Shown here one piece after another: positions 1 to 7,278 of a DNA stretch of 13,055 nucleotides (positions are counted from its first letter, which is position 1; each line of letters opens with the position of its first letter). The notes under the pieces are model-generated. The model had not been told where the DNA came from. It ran no database searches and was given only the letters and a program-made list of their open reading frames with translations. Origin of the DNA: Desulfobacteraceae bacterium (lineage in GTDB: Bacteria; Desulfobacterota; DSM-4660; Desulfatiglandales; Desulfatiglandaceae). A program made the translations under genes and the position numbers. The DNA lies in NCBI GenBank assembly GCA_020349865.1, contig CP070700.1:4602303-4615357 (forward strand). Direction: 5' to 3'.

Positions 1-296
1 AACTGTTATTTTTCCCAATCTCTGCGTCAGACTCAAATTATAATCCTCGAAATACTCAATGTATTCCTGTGGTTATAATTTTCGCCTTCCTTGATCTTGA
101 GAAAAAAATTCCTAGTTTTCGTTCAGACACTAAATATGCAGCGTCTCGACCCCGGCTCGTTTCCAGGTCCGCTATCGCGCATAGTTGGAGTGCGATTCGA
201 AACGCCAGAAACAATCCCCCAGGTGCTCTCCGAGGATCCTTATCCGATCGAACGCAGCCTCACCAAGGCCGTTGGCAATGGCGTTATGGAGATATT
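1..296. other. Left-end region without a confident gene
   Basis: No gene here can be called with confidence. On the minus strand an open frame runs off the left edge: after an in-frame TAA at 73-75 it reads 24 codons to position 1 (it includes EYFEDYNLSLTQRLGK) with no ATG or clear ribosome-binding site, so it could be an internal piece of a degraded gene. On the plus strand an open frame from about 91 ends at TAA 298-300 with the tail SLTKAVGNGVMEIF. It has no ribosome-binding site and overlaps the end of the 70-aa gene by 3 bp. Either may be a relic. I recognise neither. Confidence 0.25.
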
Positions 297-509
297 CTAA
301 ATTGATTTTTCACTTATATCTTCCTGTCGATCGGCCTTATATTTCTCAAGCAATTCACAGATCTCTTCAATGTCCCCAGTCTCGGCAATCCCCTGTATCA
401 GCTCTATGCACTGCTGATAAACCCTCTTTTCTTGTTCAGGTAGCCGTTTTAGAAACTGATCCTCAGGTATGACGGATCCGTCGTTTTCCTTCTCAATATG
501 TGTCACCAT
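297..509 (-). CDS. Small hypothetical protein, 70 aa
   Basis: I do not recognise this protein. It is small, acidic and apparently all-helical: a polar N-terminus (MVTHIEKENDG) is followed by two helix-like stretches around residues 21-43 and 48-60, rich in Glu, Leu and Ile. There is no signal peptide or membrane segment. The frame can be extended 8 codons upstream, but the ATG at 509 is chosen because GGGGAGGTGA lies about 6 bases ahead of it. It is the last of a run of minus-strand genes and is about 200 bp downstream of the ferritin-like gene, from which a hairpin and a long inverted repeat separate it. It probably has its own promoter, though none stands out. That it is a gene is fairly likely; its function is unknown. 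Confidence 0.6.
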   Translation of the reverse strand: MVTHIEKENDGSVIPEDQFLKRLPEQEKRVYQQCIELIQGIAETGDIEEICELLEKYKADRQEDISEKSI

Positions 510-618
510 CTCGTTCACCTCCCCTAAGGTCAAGTCAGTACAACAGGCTAAGTGCTTCGATTCGCAAATAAAGTGATATATTTTGATGTTTACAACTTAC
601 GCAAATGCTCACTCAGCA

Positions 619-671
619 CTTAGTCCCGAGTGAATAAATACGTTATCGAATTTATGAATCGAGGGACTAAG
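619..671. repeat. 53-bp imperfect inverted repeat
   Basis: CTTAGTCCC (619-627) is exactly repeated in inverse orientation as GGGACTAAG (663-671). Inside these, ATAAAT and ATTTAT form a second complementary pair, so nearly the whole segment could fold as a long interrupted hairpin. It lies in the roughly 200-bp gap between the ferritin-like gene and the 70-aa gene. No run of T follows on either strand, so it is not a typical intrinsic terminator. An operator, an attenuating structure or a small mobile-element relic are all possible. Confidence 0.55.
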
Positions 672-687
672 CCAGTAGTACTGATTT

Positions 688-712
688 CCCAATTGAGATT
701 GGCTCAATTTGG
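688..712 (-). terminator. Hairpin directly after the ferritin-like gene
   Basis: CCCAATTGAG (688-697) and CTCAATTTGG (703-712) pair over about 10 bp with one mismatch around a 5-base loop. The hairpin begins 2 bp past the TGA stop of the minus-strand ferritin-like gene (714-716). No T-run follows, so it is at best a weak terminator or a 3'-end-protecting stem. Confidence 0.4.
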
Positions 713-713
713 G

Positions 714-1220
714 TCATACCTTTAAGGCAGCAAGTTTATTGCTCAGAAGTCTTATGTGTTTCATTTCTTCCTGAATAATGCCGTCAATTTTTTCTCTCCC
801 GAGATTCTCTGGAACTAATCCCTTCATTCCCAAATAGAAAACAATGGAATCCTTCTCACGGTTGATAGCTTCCCGGAAAACCTTTACATTTTTCTCCTTT
901 TCAGGCAATTCAGCGGGCAGGACGAAGTCTTCTTCGGCCTTTTTGTCAAATACACGCATATCGGCCAACGCTCTCAGATACAGGCTTGCTTCTCCCTCAG
1001 GGTCGAAAACCCTCTTTTCCCGCTCTTTATAAGACAGGTCCGCCCTCATTGATGCGAAAGCCTTTTCATGATCGTCTTCCATTGCAGCAAAATCAAGGAA
1101 CAGCTCTCGAACGGCCTTATCTGAGATATTCTCTGCCATCTGCCGGTAAAATTCTGCCCCGTTTCTTTCAATCTGCTCCGCCATCTCAAATATTTCGTCG
1201 GCACTAAAATCGTAGCTCAT
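714..1220 (-). CDS. Ferritin-like (rubrerythrin-family) di-iron protein
   Basis: This is a 168-aa predicted four-helix di-iron protein of the ferritin/rubrerythrin superfamily, likely a cytoplasmic protein involved in peroxide reduction or iron handling. Helix 1 carries E18 in the pattern ExNGxxFY (18-25). Helix 2 carries E48xxH51. Helix 3 carries E122 in EKDSIVFY (122-129). Helix 4 carries E152xxH155. Together these supply the six expected iron ligands. The C-terminus ends at residue 168 without the CxxC pairs of a rubredoxin domain, so unlike classical rubrerythrin it lacks the electron-transfer module and would need a separate donor. AAAGGAGAT stands about 9 bases before the ATG. It follows the CBS/ACT gene by 92 bp on the same strand, so co-transcription is possible. 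The exact substrate cannot be read from the sequence. Confidence 0.85.
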   Translation of the reverse strand: MSYDFSADEIFEMAEQIERNGAEFYRQMAENISDKAVRELFLDFAAMEDDHEKAFASMRADLSYKEREKRVFDPEGEASLYLRALADMRVFDKKAEEDFVLPAELPEKEKNVKVFREAINREKDSIVFYLGMKGLVPENLGREKIDGIIQEEMKHIRLLSNKLAALKV

Positions 1221-1312
1221 GACTTAATGATCTCCTTTCATTCTTTGGGAACACGTTTTCATTCAAACCGCGACGACCGGCCAATTAATGATAAACCTGC
1301 TCAGAAACCAGT

Positions 1313-1954
1313 TTATGAAACGTCAGTAACATTGAAGCCCTTCTTCTTTAAATCCTCCGCGGCCACTGTAGCGTCTTTTGTCTTGACTCTCAATATCAGA
1401 AACCAGTCTCCTTTTTCAGACTTCGGAACACTCATAATACTCAAAAGAGGAATATTATGCTTATCAAGAACTTCGATAAGGTCTTTTAGATAACCAAATC
1501 GTTGGCCGTATGCATCAATGGTGATTCGTTTGCTATCCCTGTCACCAAGACCTAAAGCATTTGAAACCACACCCGAGATATCTGATTCAGTTATAATACC
1601 CACAAGGTTATTATTTTCGAGGACCGGAAAGGACCCAATACCGTGTTTTTTCCCAAGCCAGATCGCCTCTTCCACACCAAGTTCCGGTGAAATCGTAATG
1701 GGTTCTTTAACCATAATATCGCCAACGGTCATCTTTGAAATCAGATAGTTTAATTCATAAACACTGAGGCTTGTTGCCTCTGATGGTGAGGCATCACGTA
1801 TCATTGCCCTTGTCACAAGACCAACAAACTTGCCATTTCTCGTGACCGGCAAACGCTTTATCTTGTTACTTTTCATTATTTCCAATGCGGCCATAATCGG
1901 CGTTTTAATATCAACCGTTATAACCTCCTTTTTCATGAAATTTCTTACTATCAT
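1313..1954 (-). CDS. CBS-domain pair protein with C-terminal ACT-like domain (AcuB-like)
   Basis: The 213-aa protein has two CBS motifs, about residues 6-55 (KRLPVTRNGKFVGLVT) and 77-128 (IGSFPVLENNNLVGIITESDI), forming a Bateman module that in this family binds adenine nucleotides. They are followed by an ACT-like segment, about 142-212 (RITIDAYGQRFGYLKDLIEVL). This order matches the AcuB-like group of small regulatory proteins, which act as sensors rather than catalysts. It has no membrane segment and no fused enzyme. The start at 1954 is supported by AGAGGAGAG about 7 bases upstream; a second ATG at codon 7 is less well placed. It lies between the small acidic gene and the ferritin-like gene on the same strand. 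A role in sensing energy charge during stress is inference; the partner is unknown. Confidence 0.85.
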   Translation of the reverse strand: MIVRNFMKKEVITVDIKTPIMAALEIMKSNKIKRLPVTRNGKFVGLVTRAMIRDASPSEATSLSVYELNYLISKMTVGDIMVKEPITISPELGVEEAIWLGKKHGIGSFPVLENNNLVGIITESDISGVVSNALGLGDRDSKRITIDAYGQRFGYLKDLIEVLDKHNIPLLSIMSVPKSEKGDWFLILRVKTKDATVAAEDLKKKGFNVTDVS

Positions 1955-2018
1955 CGGTTCTCTCCTCTCTTTAATTCCAAATTTCGCAAGGTTCTGGAAA
2001 TGCCATTCCCTTGTCCTC

Positions 2019-2189
2019 TTAGTCTTGGTCTATGTCTCCTTCCCTGCCATCATCACAGGGCTCGTCATCATCCGATGCCCTGGCTTGTTCAGCACTTGGG
2101 GCGGTGGTGCAGTAGGGAAGTTTCTCATCAACAGTCTTCTTTTTTCCTTTCTCCTGTTCTTCTAATTCTTCCATTTCTTTTTCTTCCAT
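2019..2189 (-). CDS. Small highly acidic protein, 56 aa
   Basis: I do not recognise this family. The protein starts with a Glu/Lys-rich helix (MEEKEMEELEEQEKGKKK) and ends with an Asp/Glu-rich tail (SDDDEPCDDGREGDIDQD); two cysteines sit at about residues 26 and 44. It has no hydrophobic core and is probably disordered or a short coiled coil. The frame is open upstream to an ATG at 2282, but that start has no proper ribosome-binding site, whereas the ATG at 2189 follows AAAGGAGGTTAAGGAG at ideal spacing. I therefore take the short form. It is 64 bp upstream of the CBS/ACT gene on the same strand and may share its transcript. Confidence 0.6.
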   Translation of the reverse strand: MEEKEMEELEEQEKGKKKTVDEKLPYCTTAPSAEQARASDDDEPCDDGREGDIDQD

Positions 2190-2368
2190 CTCCTTAACCT
2201 CCTTTGCTAATCTTTCATTAGTTCTTGCCGGTCCACGATAGACAAAAGGCCTCCATCGCTTCCCGCCGGACCAAAACACCATCCTTTAGGCTTGTGAAAT
2301 AAATCGTAAGGTGCTTCAGATGGTCACTTAAAAACATTCCTCATTCCGTTAGTTATACCGCATTATTT

Positions 2369-2632
2369 CTATCTTCCGGATATCTCGGCCTCCAGATCCT
2401 TTATATATTGGGCGATCAGCACCCCAAGGTAAATGCATGCATTCCCTTCAATGCAAGCATCAGCGTCCCCTTTGTCAAGAAATGCATGGCGATTCTTATC
2501 TCCCTTGGTAAAAGTAACCACCCAGGCGTTTTTCCCTTCATCAAATTCAAGATCAACAGAGAGCCCATATGTTGTAATTTCAGGATACATCTCTAAAAGC
2601 TTATTATTCAAATCATCTTTTGTATAACCCAT
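2369..2632 (-). CDS. Hypothetical protein, 87 aa
   Basis: No function recognised. The sequence looks like a compact alpha/beta protein: an N-terminal helix (KDDLNNKLLEMYPEI, 5-19), two likely strands (LSVDLEFDEGKNAWVVTFTKG, about 24-44) and a C-terminal helix (CIYLGVLIAQYIKDLEAEI, about 66-84). C60 and C66 flank a short EGNA turn. There is no signal peptide. AAAGGAGGTCACCA leads directly into the ATG, so the start is secure. It stands about 180 bp upstream of the acidic-protein gene. The upstream side is filled by repeat DNA, so it probably has its own promoter. Confidence 0.7.
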   Translation of the reverse strand: MGYTKDDLNNKLLEMYPEITTYGLSVDLEFDEGKNAWVVTFTKGDKNRHAFLDKGDADACIEGNACIYLGVLIAQYIKDLEAEISGR

Positions 2633-2708
2633 TGGTGACCTCCTTTTGTTTGAATAATGCCCCCCTCATTGAGTAATGCTCAATCTGGCGGTATTGAATA
2701 TTTGTCCT

Positions 2709-2773
2709 TAGCCAGTGCCCATTAATAAATGAAATAAAGGCGCAATCAAGTGTCCAATTCAGAAATGAGCAAT
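2709..2773 (+). repeat. About 65-bp dispersed repeat, copy 1
   Basis: This stretch matches 11950-12014 over about 65 bp with short substitutions. Fixed blocks shared by both copies are AGTGCCCAT, ATGAA, AAAGGC, ATCAAGTGTCCA and ATGAG. Each copy contains two related half-units beginning AGTGCCC (2714) and AGTGTCC (2749), spaced exactly 35 bp in both places. It looks like two transposon ends in tandem. The second half-unit also forms the left end of the hairpin-rich element that follows. Confidence 0.75.
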
Positions 2774-3020
2774 TTTTTACAAAAGCAAGGCTTCCGGGAA
2801 TCCACTGCGAAGTAGTGGGACTGCGTCACCGCGAAGCGGTGCGAAGAAATCAAAGGATTACGCGGAGACGTACTGTAGTATGTCGCACAAGGAATCCAGC
2901 AGATTGATCCGCCTTAGGCAAATTGACGCTGATATTGTGAAACCGGGGACCCGCGCCGAAGGCGTGGGGAGTCCTCGCGAATCGTTCGGACAAAAAGGGC
3001 CATTTCTGGATAGACACTAA
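2749..3020. mobile_element. Non-coding hairpin-rich MITE-like element
   Basis: The left boundary (AGTGTCCAATTCAGAAATG, 2749-2767) is matched in inverted, imperfect form at the right (CATTTCTGGATAGACACT, 3002-3019), giving inverted ends of about 18 bp. Between them are four short hairpins: CCACTGC-GAA-GTAGTGG (2802-2818), CACCGC-GAA-GCGGTG (2827-2841), GACGTAC-TGTA-GTATGTC (2867-2884) and CCCGCGCC-GAA-GGCGTGGG (2950-2968). Three have a GAA loop. There is no open reading frame. The element fills the gap between the methyltransferase gene, 12 bp from its stop, and the 87-aa gene. A structured RNA is an alternative reading. Confidence 0.5.
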
Positions 3021-3031
3021 TCACCCTTTGT

Positions 3032-3559
3032 TTATGGCTTTTCTGCAATTATACTTGAAACGGCCTTTCGACTTTCAAAAATCCCTTCGCGAAAGCGAAG
3101 ACATCGAAAATCACAAAAGAAATCAAGGAGTTCATTGTGCTTCAGCAGATGGTCCGGGTTTTTTGGCTTACCAAACTGAACCTGGTCAACGATAAAGGTC
3201 TCATAGACCACCATTCCACCGCTGCGCAGTCCATCTTTCATCTGCTGGATAAGGGAGCGTTGCAAATAGTTAAAGCAGATAATGAGGTCATATACACACT
3301 TCTCAATATGGTAGTTGCCTTCCAGATCAGCCACTTTGGCTCTGATATTCACGCCCGACTTGCGCACCAATTGCATGGCCCTGTTTACTGCTTGGGCCGA
3401 TATGTCAATTCCTTCGACTTCAAAACCCATCCTTGCCAGGTAGACTGCATTTCTACCGTTCCCCATAGCCACATCGAGAGCCCGCCCTTTTGGTAAGAGA
3501 TCTGCGTTTTCAACAAGAAACTGGGCCGGCTCAAGACTACTTTCGTGAATGTCAGCCAT
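3032..3559 (-). CDS. Class I SAM-dependent methyltransferase (TehB-like fold)
   Basis: The 175-aa protein has the Rossmann motif I ALDVAMGNGRNAVYLA (27-42), the acidic end of strand 2 at D52 (VEGIDIS), a motif II-like strand DLIICFNYLQR (91-101) and the post-strand loop LRSGGMVVYETF (111-122). The arrangement and the NGRNA signature resemble small TehB/UbiE-like methyltransferases. The substrate cannot be told from the sequence; tellurite resistance should not be assumed. It overlaps the end of the upstream oxidoreductase by 8 bp (ATGGCTGA), with only a weak ribosome-binding site, so its translation is probably coupled to that gene. The pairing suggests a common pathway, perhaps detoxification or cofactor modification, but this is inference. 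Confidence 0.82.
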   Translation of the reverse strand: MADIHESSLEPAQFLVENADLLPKGRALDVAMGNGRNAVYLARMGFEVEGIDISAQAVNRAMQLVRKSGVNIRAKVADLEGNYHIEKCVYDLIICFNYLQRSLIQQMKDGLRSGGMVVYETFIVDQVQFGKPKNPDHLLKHNELLDFFCDFRCLRFREGIFESRKAVSSIIAEKP

Positions 3560-4745
3560 TTAAATTAAATCCCATTGACAGAAGCTGATCCTTTATTTGA
3601 GAAACATCCAGCTTTTCAGAGATCGCCTTAGTGATCTTATTGAATCCTTTGGTATCTCCAAGCATAATACAGCCTATGATTTTATTGTTATCCACAACTA
3701 TTTTCTTGTAAATCTTTTCATCAGTGACAACTTCGGATTCGAATTCATTTTCTGCATCGATATTGCCCGCAGAGGCCAGGTCAATGCCCGCTACTTTCAG
3801 GGTGTTGGCCATGGTGGTACCTTTATAGATCAGATCTCCCCCGGCCATGCTGGTCCCGGCAATTTTTCCCTGCTCCATGGCAGCAGGCCATATACCATAG
3901 GGCATCCCTTCGAATTCGGCCACATCACCCGCCGCGTAAATATCGGCTTGATTTGTCCTCATATGCTCATCCACCTTGATGCCTTTATCGTGGTCCAAAC
4001 CTAAAGGTCCGGCCAGTTCCATATTGGGGCGAACGCCTGCCGATATAATAACCATTTTTGCAGCCAGTGTTTCACCTCCTTCCAGCAGAACACCGCTGAC
4101 ACGGTCATCTCCTGTGATCTCCTGCGTTTTGGCGCCCAGCCTGAAGGAAAACCCCCTCACTTCCATAATGCTCTGAAGTCTTTTTGCGCCGTCCACATCA
4201 AGTTGTCTCGGCAAGAGCCTCGGGAAAAACTCCACCACCATAACCCTTTTGCTTAACTTCAGGAGGGCATTGCCGGCCTCAAGGCCTAACAAGCCGCCAC
4301 CGATGAGCACTACCTCTTTAGAATCTGCGGCATAGGTGGAGATATCACGGGCGTCCCTGATTGAGCGCAGGGCAAAGATCCCTCTCTTTTCGGAGCCCTT
4401 AATGGGCGGGATAAAGGAATGACTCCCGGTAGCAATCAAAAGGCAGTCATAAGGAAGTCTCTGGTTATTTTCTGTTAGGACTACTTTTTCATCTGGTTTT
4501 GCTCCTACAATTCGAGTACTGATCTCAAGATCGATATTCTGATCCCTATACCACTGCTCTCCCTTGGCTATTAAATCCTGTTCCGTTAGATCTCCGGAAA
4601 TATATTCGTTTAACCTTACCCTGTAATAAAAAGGGATATCCTCGTCTGTTACCATGGTGATATTCCCTTTTTTATCCTGTTTGCGGATAGTTTCCGCAGC
4701 GGTTGTCCCTGAAACTCCATTTCCGATAACAAGATAATTTCTCAT
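3552..4745 (-). CDS. FAD-dependent NAD(P)H oxidoreductase (nitrite/rubredoxin reductase-like)
   Basis: This 397-aa flavoprotein belongs to the pyridine nucleotide-disulfide oxidoreductase fold. The FAD-binding GxGxxG is at GNGVSG (8-13), the conserved ATG turn at 105-107 (LIATGS), the NAD(P)H-binding GGGLLGLE at 149-156 followed by E172 at the end of strand 2 (which favours NADH over NADPH), and the second FAD motif DIYAAGDVAEF at 268-278. No CxxxxC redox pair is present next to the flavin, so it is not a glutathione or lipoamide reductase type. It most resembles the FAD domain of NirB and rubredoxin:NAD+ reductases, which pass electrons to a small redox protein. GGAGGTTTAGAG precedes the ATG. 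It heads a two-gene unit with the methyltransferase. A repeat element sits 33 bp upstream and may carry or disrupt its promoter. A link to the ferritin-like protein as electron acceptor is possible but unsupported. Confidence 0.85.
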   Translation of the reverse strand: MRNYLVIGNGVSGTTAAETIRKQDKKGNITMVTDEDIPFYYRVRLNEYISGDLTEQDLIAKGEQWYRDQNIDLEISTRIVGAKPDEKVVLTENNQRLPYDCLLIATGSHSFIPPIKGSEKRGIFALRSIRDARDISTYAADSKEVVLIGGGLLGLEAGNALLKLSKRVMVVEFFPRLLPRQLDVDGAKRLQSIMEVRGFSFRLGAKTQEITGDDRVSGVLLEGGETLAAKMVIISAGVRPNMELAGPLGLDHDKGIKVDEHMRTNQADIYAAGDVAEFEGMPYGIWPAAMEQGKIAGTSMAGGDLIYKGTTMANTLKVAGIDLASAGNIDAENEFESEVVTDEKIYKKIVVDNNKIIGCIMLGDTKGFNKITKAISEKLDVSQIKDQLLSMGFNLNG

Positions 4746-4777
4746 CTCTAAACCTCCGATTCATAAATGCTTTACAG

Positions 4778-4961
4778 TTTAACCCAGATTGTGCAGTAGA
4801 ATCCGTAGGGAGGTGCAGAAAACCGTAGCGAAACGAGCAGTTGGAGCGATTTTGTGACGTAGGCATATTCATAAATATGTCGAGGAGCAAAATCAGGAAA
4901 CAAGCATTTTAGCAAGGATTTTCAAGCCGCAGTAGGATGCTACTGCACAATCTGGGTTTAA
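4778..4961. mobile_element. MITE-like element with 19-bp perfect terminal inverted repeats
   Basis: AACCCAGATTGTGCAGTAG (4781-4799) is repeated exactly in reverse complement at 4940-4958. A direct TTTAA stands at both outer edges (4778-4782 and 4957-4961), consistent with a target-site duplication that overlaps the ends. The interior is non-coding and itself palindromic: GATTTTG (4848) pairs with CAAAATC (4888), GACGTA with TATGTC, and CATATT with AATATG. These are the features of a non-autonomous element moved by a transposase elsewhere in the genome. It lies between the oxidoreductase start and the terminator of the dnaK unit. Confidence 0.85.
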
Positions 4962-4999
4962 TCTATCTTCAATAACACATGAGCACTTATGGAAATAAA

Positions 5000-5030
5000 T
5001 AAAGGGAGACTAAAAAATAAGCTCCCTTTA
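5000..5030 (-). terminator. Intrinsic terminator of the dnaK unit
   Basis: TAAAGGGAG (5000-5008) and CTCCCTTTA (5022-5030) form a 9-bp stem with a 13-base AT-rich loop. Read on the minus strand it follows the 83-aa membrane-protein gene by about 47 bp and is followed by TTTATTT-like sequence. It would end transcription of dnaK and its small partner before the repeat element. Confidence 0.6.
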
Positions 5031-5076
5031 AATATATATACTATCCCATCTCATTGCAAAGATAATAATCAAAAAA

Positions 5077-5328
5077 TTAGAACCACCTTCTAAATATCGG
5101 CGCCCTTGTAAACCGCCAGCTACGAGAGTTACTGTCCAAAAACCGTCCATCAAAATTCCGAAATTCAACTTCTGATTTCCTGATCTCGTGACCGATATAC
5201 AATGCTCCAATACCAACCATGATAATCGAAACTGCTATAAAACCAATGAGAATTTCAGGAACCGCCACTATCATAATTGCTACTAAAATCAATATACTAC
5301 CTGGAAAATAATACTTTAGGCTTTGCAT
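5077..5328 (-). CDS. Small two-helix membrane protein, 83 aa
   Basis: I do not recognise the family. Residues about 9-48 are almost wholly hydrophobic and broken by PE at 24-25, which suggests a helical hairpin of two membrane segments (PGSILILVAIMIVAV and IGFIAVSIIMVGIGALYIG). A soluble tail follows, rich in Arg, Phe and Trp and ending RAPIFRRWF; a basic tail would favour the cytoplasmic side. The frame begins with a GTG at 5337, but the ATG at 5328 is preceded by AAGGAGGTGACCACC and is the better start. It is 36 bp downstream of dnaK with no terminator between, so it should be co-transcribed with it. That would make it a membrane protein made under chaperone-inducing conditions, which is inference. 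Confidence 0.7.
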   Translation of the reverse strand: MQSLKYYFPGSILILVAIMIVAVPEILIGFIAVSIIMVGIGALYIGHEIRKSEVEFRNFDGRFLDSNSRSWRFTRAPIFRRWF

Positions 5329-5364
5329 GGTGGTCACCTCCTTATGCCGGGCCGGTTTTTTAGG

Positions 5365-7278
5365 TTATGCAACTTCTCGGTACTCTGCGTCAACCACATC
5401 ATCATCTGATCCGGTTGAAGACTGACTCGAAGTGCCTTCAGCCCCGCATGCGCCCTGCTGGCAACCGCTTGCAGAGGCTTGCTCGTACATCGAAGCCGCC
5501 AGCTTATGGGAAGCCTGGGTCAATACGTCAGTCAGATGTTTAACCTCATCGGTATTGTCGCCTTTCAATGCCTGTTTGAGGTTGTTAACTGCCTGTTCAA
5601 CCTCGGCCCTGGTGCTGACCTCGACCTTATCGCCGAGCTCTGACATTGTTCTTTCGGTTGTATAAATGAGGGCATCGGCAGTATTGCGGGTCTCAACAAG
5701 CTCCTTCTTGTTTCTGTCCTCATCAACATGGAGTTCCGCTTCCCTTACCAGCCTGTCAATTTCCTCTTTGGACAAGCCGGAAGAGGCCGTGATCCGGATC
5801 GACTGCTGCTTACCGGTCGCCTGATCCTTTGCAGATACTTCCACGATACCGTTGGCATCGATGTCAAAGGTTACCTCGATCTGTGGCATGCCTCTGGGTG
5901 CAGGCGGGATGCCGACAAGTTCAAAACGCCCAAGGGTCTTGTTATCGGAAGCCATCTCGCGCTCTCCCTGAAGCACATGAATAGAAACAGCAGGCTGATT
6001 ATCTTCAGCGGTTGAAAAAATCTCGCTCTTTTTAGTCGGAATAGTTGTGTTTTTTTCTATTAGCTTGGTCAGGACACCTCCCAGGGTTTCTATGCCCAGG
6101 GAAAGTGGTGTAACGTCAAGCAGCACAACATCGTCAACATCCCCTTTCAGGACGCCACCCTGAATGGCCGCGCCAAGCGCGACGACCTCATCCGGGTTAA
6201 CTCCCTTATTTGGCTCTTTGTTAAAAATCCTCTTTACGCGTTCCTGAACCGCAGGCATGCGTGTCATGCCGCCTACGAGGATGACTTCATTGACATCACC
6301 GGATGACAGGCCGGCGTCGTCCAGCGCCACCCTGCAAGGCTTCTCAAGTTTATCCAACAGGTCGCTGACAAGGGCTTCAAGCTTTGCCCGTGTTATTTTT
6401 ATGTTCAGATGCTTGGGTCCGCTTGCATCGGCCGTTATAAATGGCAGATTCACATCTGTTTCCATTGAAGTAGACAATTCCATTTTGGCCTTTTCAGCCG
6501 CCTCCTTCAGCCGCTGCAAAGCCATCTTGTCATTCCTCAAATCAATCCCCTGGTCTTTCTTAAATTCATCAGCCAGGTAATCGACAAGTCGAAGATCAAA
6601 ATCCTCACCGCCCAGATGGGTATCCCCATTGGTCGCCTTGACCTCAAAGACGCCATCGCCGATTTCAAGTATGGAAACGTCAAAGGTACCGCCTCCGAGG
6701 TCGAATACGGCAATTTTCTCTTCAGATTTCTTGTCCAGACCATAGGCAAGGGATGCGGCCGTCGGTTCGTTGATGATTCTTAAGACATTGAGGCCGGCGA
6801 TCTTTCCGGCATCTTTTGTAGCTTGTCTCTGGCTGTCGCTAAAATAGGCCGGTACGGTAATCACTGCATCTGTGACCTTTTCCCCCAGATATTCCTCTGC
6901 GGATTTCTTGAGATTTGCCAGGATATGGGATGAAATTTCAGCAGGACTGTAACCTCTCCCTCGAATACTTATCCGCACATCGTCATTGCCTGCCTTTTCG
7001 ATTTTGTAAGGCAGTATCTTGATGTCTTTTTGCACCTCGGTTGAATCATACTTGCGGCCAATAAGTCGTTTTACCCCAAACACCGTGTTTTCAGGATTGG
7101 TGATGGCCTGCCTTTTGGCAATCTGCCCCACCATTCTCTCTCCTTTTTCAGAAACGGCAACTATCGAAGGAGTCGTTCGCCCACCTTCTGCATTGTTAAT
7201 GACCTTGGCCTCGCCTCCCTCCATGATAGAAACGCATGAATTGGTGGTGCCTAAATCTATTCCTATTACTTTACTCAT
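5365..7278 (-). CDS. dnaK: Molecular chaperone DnaK (Hsp70)
   Basis: The 637-aa protein is a full-length cytoplasmic Hsp70 that binds and releases unfolded polypeptides in an ATP-driven cycle with DnaJ and GrpE. The nucleotide-binding domain shows IDLGTTNSC (7-15), K70, [10 protein letters not shown] (171-180), the phosphate loop FDLGGGTFD (192-200, T198 equivalent to the autophosphorylated threonine) and GGMTRMP (336-342). The interdomain linker is around [12 protein letters not shown] (384-395). The substrate-binding domain and helical lid follow, ending in the typical [13 protein letters not shown]. The disordered tail contains an unusual cysteine pair, C606 and C611 (GCQQGACG). AAAGGAGAAAATA precedes the ATG. 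grpE, dnaJ and hrcA are not adjacent, and no CIRCE inverted repeat is present upstream, so regulation differs from the classical HrcA arrangement. Confidence 0.98.
   Translation of the reverse strand: MSKVIGIDLGTTNSCVSIMEGGEAKVINNAEGGRTTPSIVAVSEKGERMVGQIAKRQAITNPENTVFGVKRLIGRKYDSTEVQKDIKILPYKIEKAGNDDVRISIRGRGYSPAEISSHILANLKKSAEEYLGEKVTDAVITVPAYFSDSQRQATKDAGKIAGLNVLRIINEPTAASLAYGLDKKSEEKIAVFDLGGGTFDVSILEIGDGVFEVKATNGDTHLGGEDFDLRLVDYLADEFKKDQGIDLRNDKMALQRLKEAAEKAKMELSTSMETDVNLPFITADASGPKHLNIKITRAKLEALVSDLLDKLEKPCRVALDDAGLSSGDVNEVILVGGMTRMPAVQERVKRIFNKEPNKGVNPDEVVALGAAIQGGVLKGDVDDVVLLDVTPLSLGIETLGGVLTKLIEKNTTIPTKKSEIFSTAEDNQPAVSIHVLQGEREMASDNKTLGRFELVGIPPAPRGMPQIEVTFDIDANGIVEVSAKDQATGKQQSIRITASSGLSKEEIDRLVREAELHVDEDRNKKELVETRNTADALIYTTERTMSELGDKVEVSTRAEVEQAVNNLKQALKGDNTDEVKHLTDVLTQASHKLAASMYEQASASGCQQGACGAEGTSSQSSTGSDDDVVDAEYREVA

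Noticed and set aside
69..305. Overlapping plus-strand open frames at the left end
   Set aside because: Three overlapping frames without a ribosome-binding site or recognisable protein. One ends in a plausible-looking tail (AVGNGVMEIF), but this is too weak to call a gene.
2190..2282. Longer form (87 aa) of the small acidic protein
   Set aside because: The upstream ATG lacks a correctly spaced ribosome-binding site, whereas AAAGGAGGTTAAGGAG sits immediately before the internal ATG at 2189.
2749..3020. CRISPR array
   Set aside because: The hairpins differ in sequence and spacing; there are no identical direct repeats with unique spacers.
3137..3496. 119-codon plus-strand frame across the methyltransferase gene
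   Set aside because: Antisense to a gene with clear SAM-binding motifs and without its own start signals.
3032..3559. Specific call as tellurite methyltransferase TehB
   Set aside because: Only the general SAM-binding fold is visible; nothing in the sequence or the neighbours points to tellurite.
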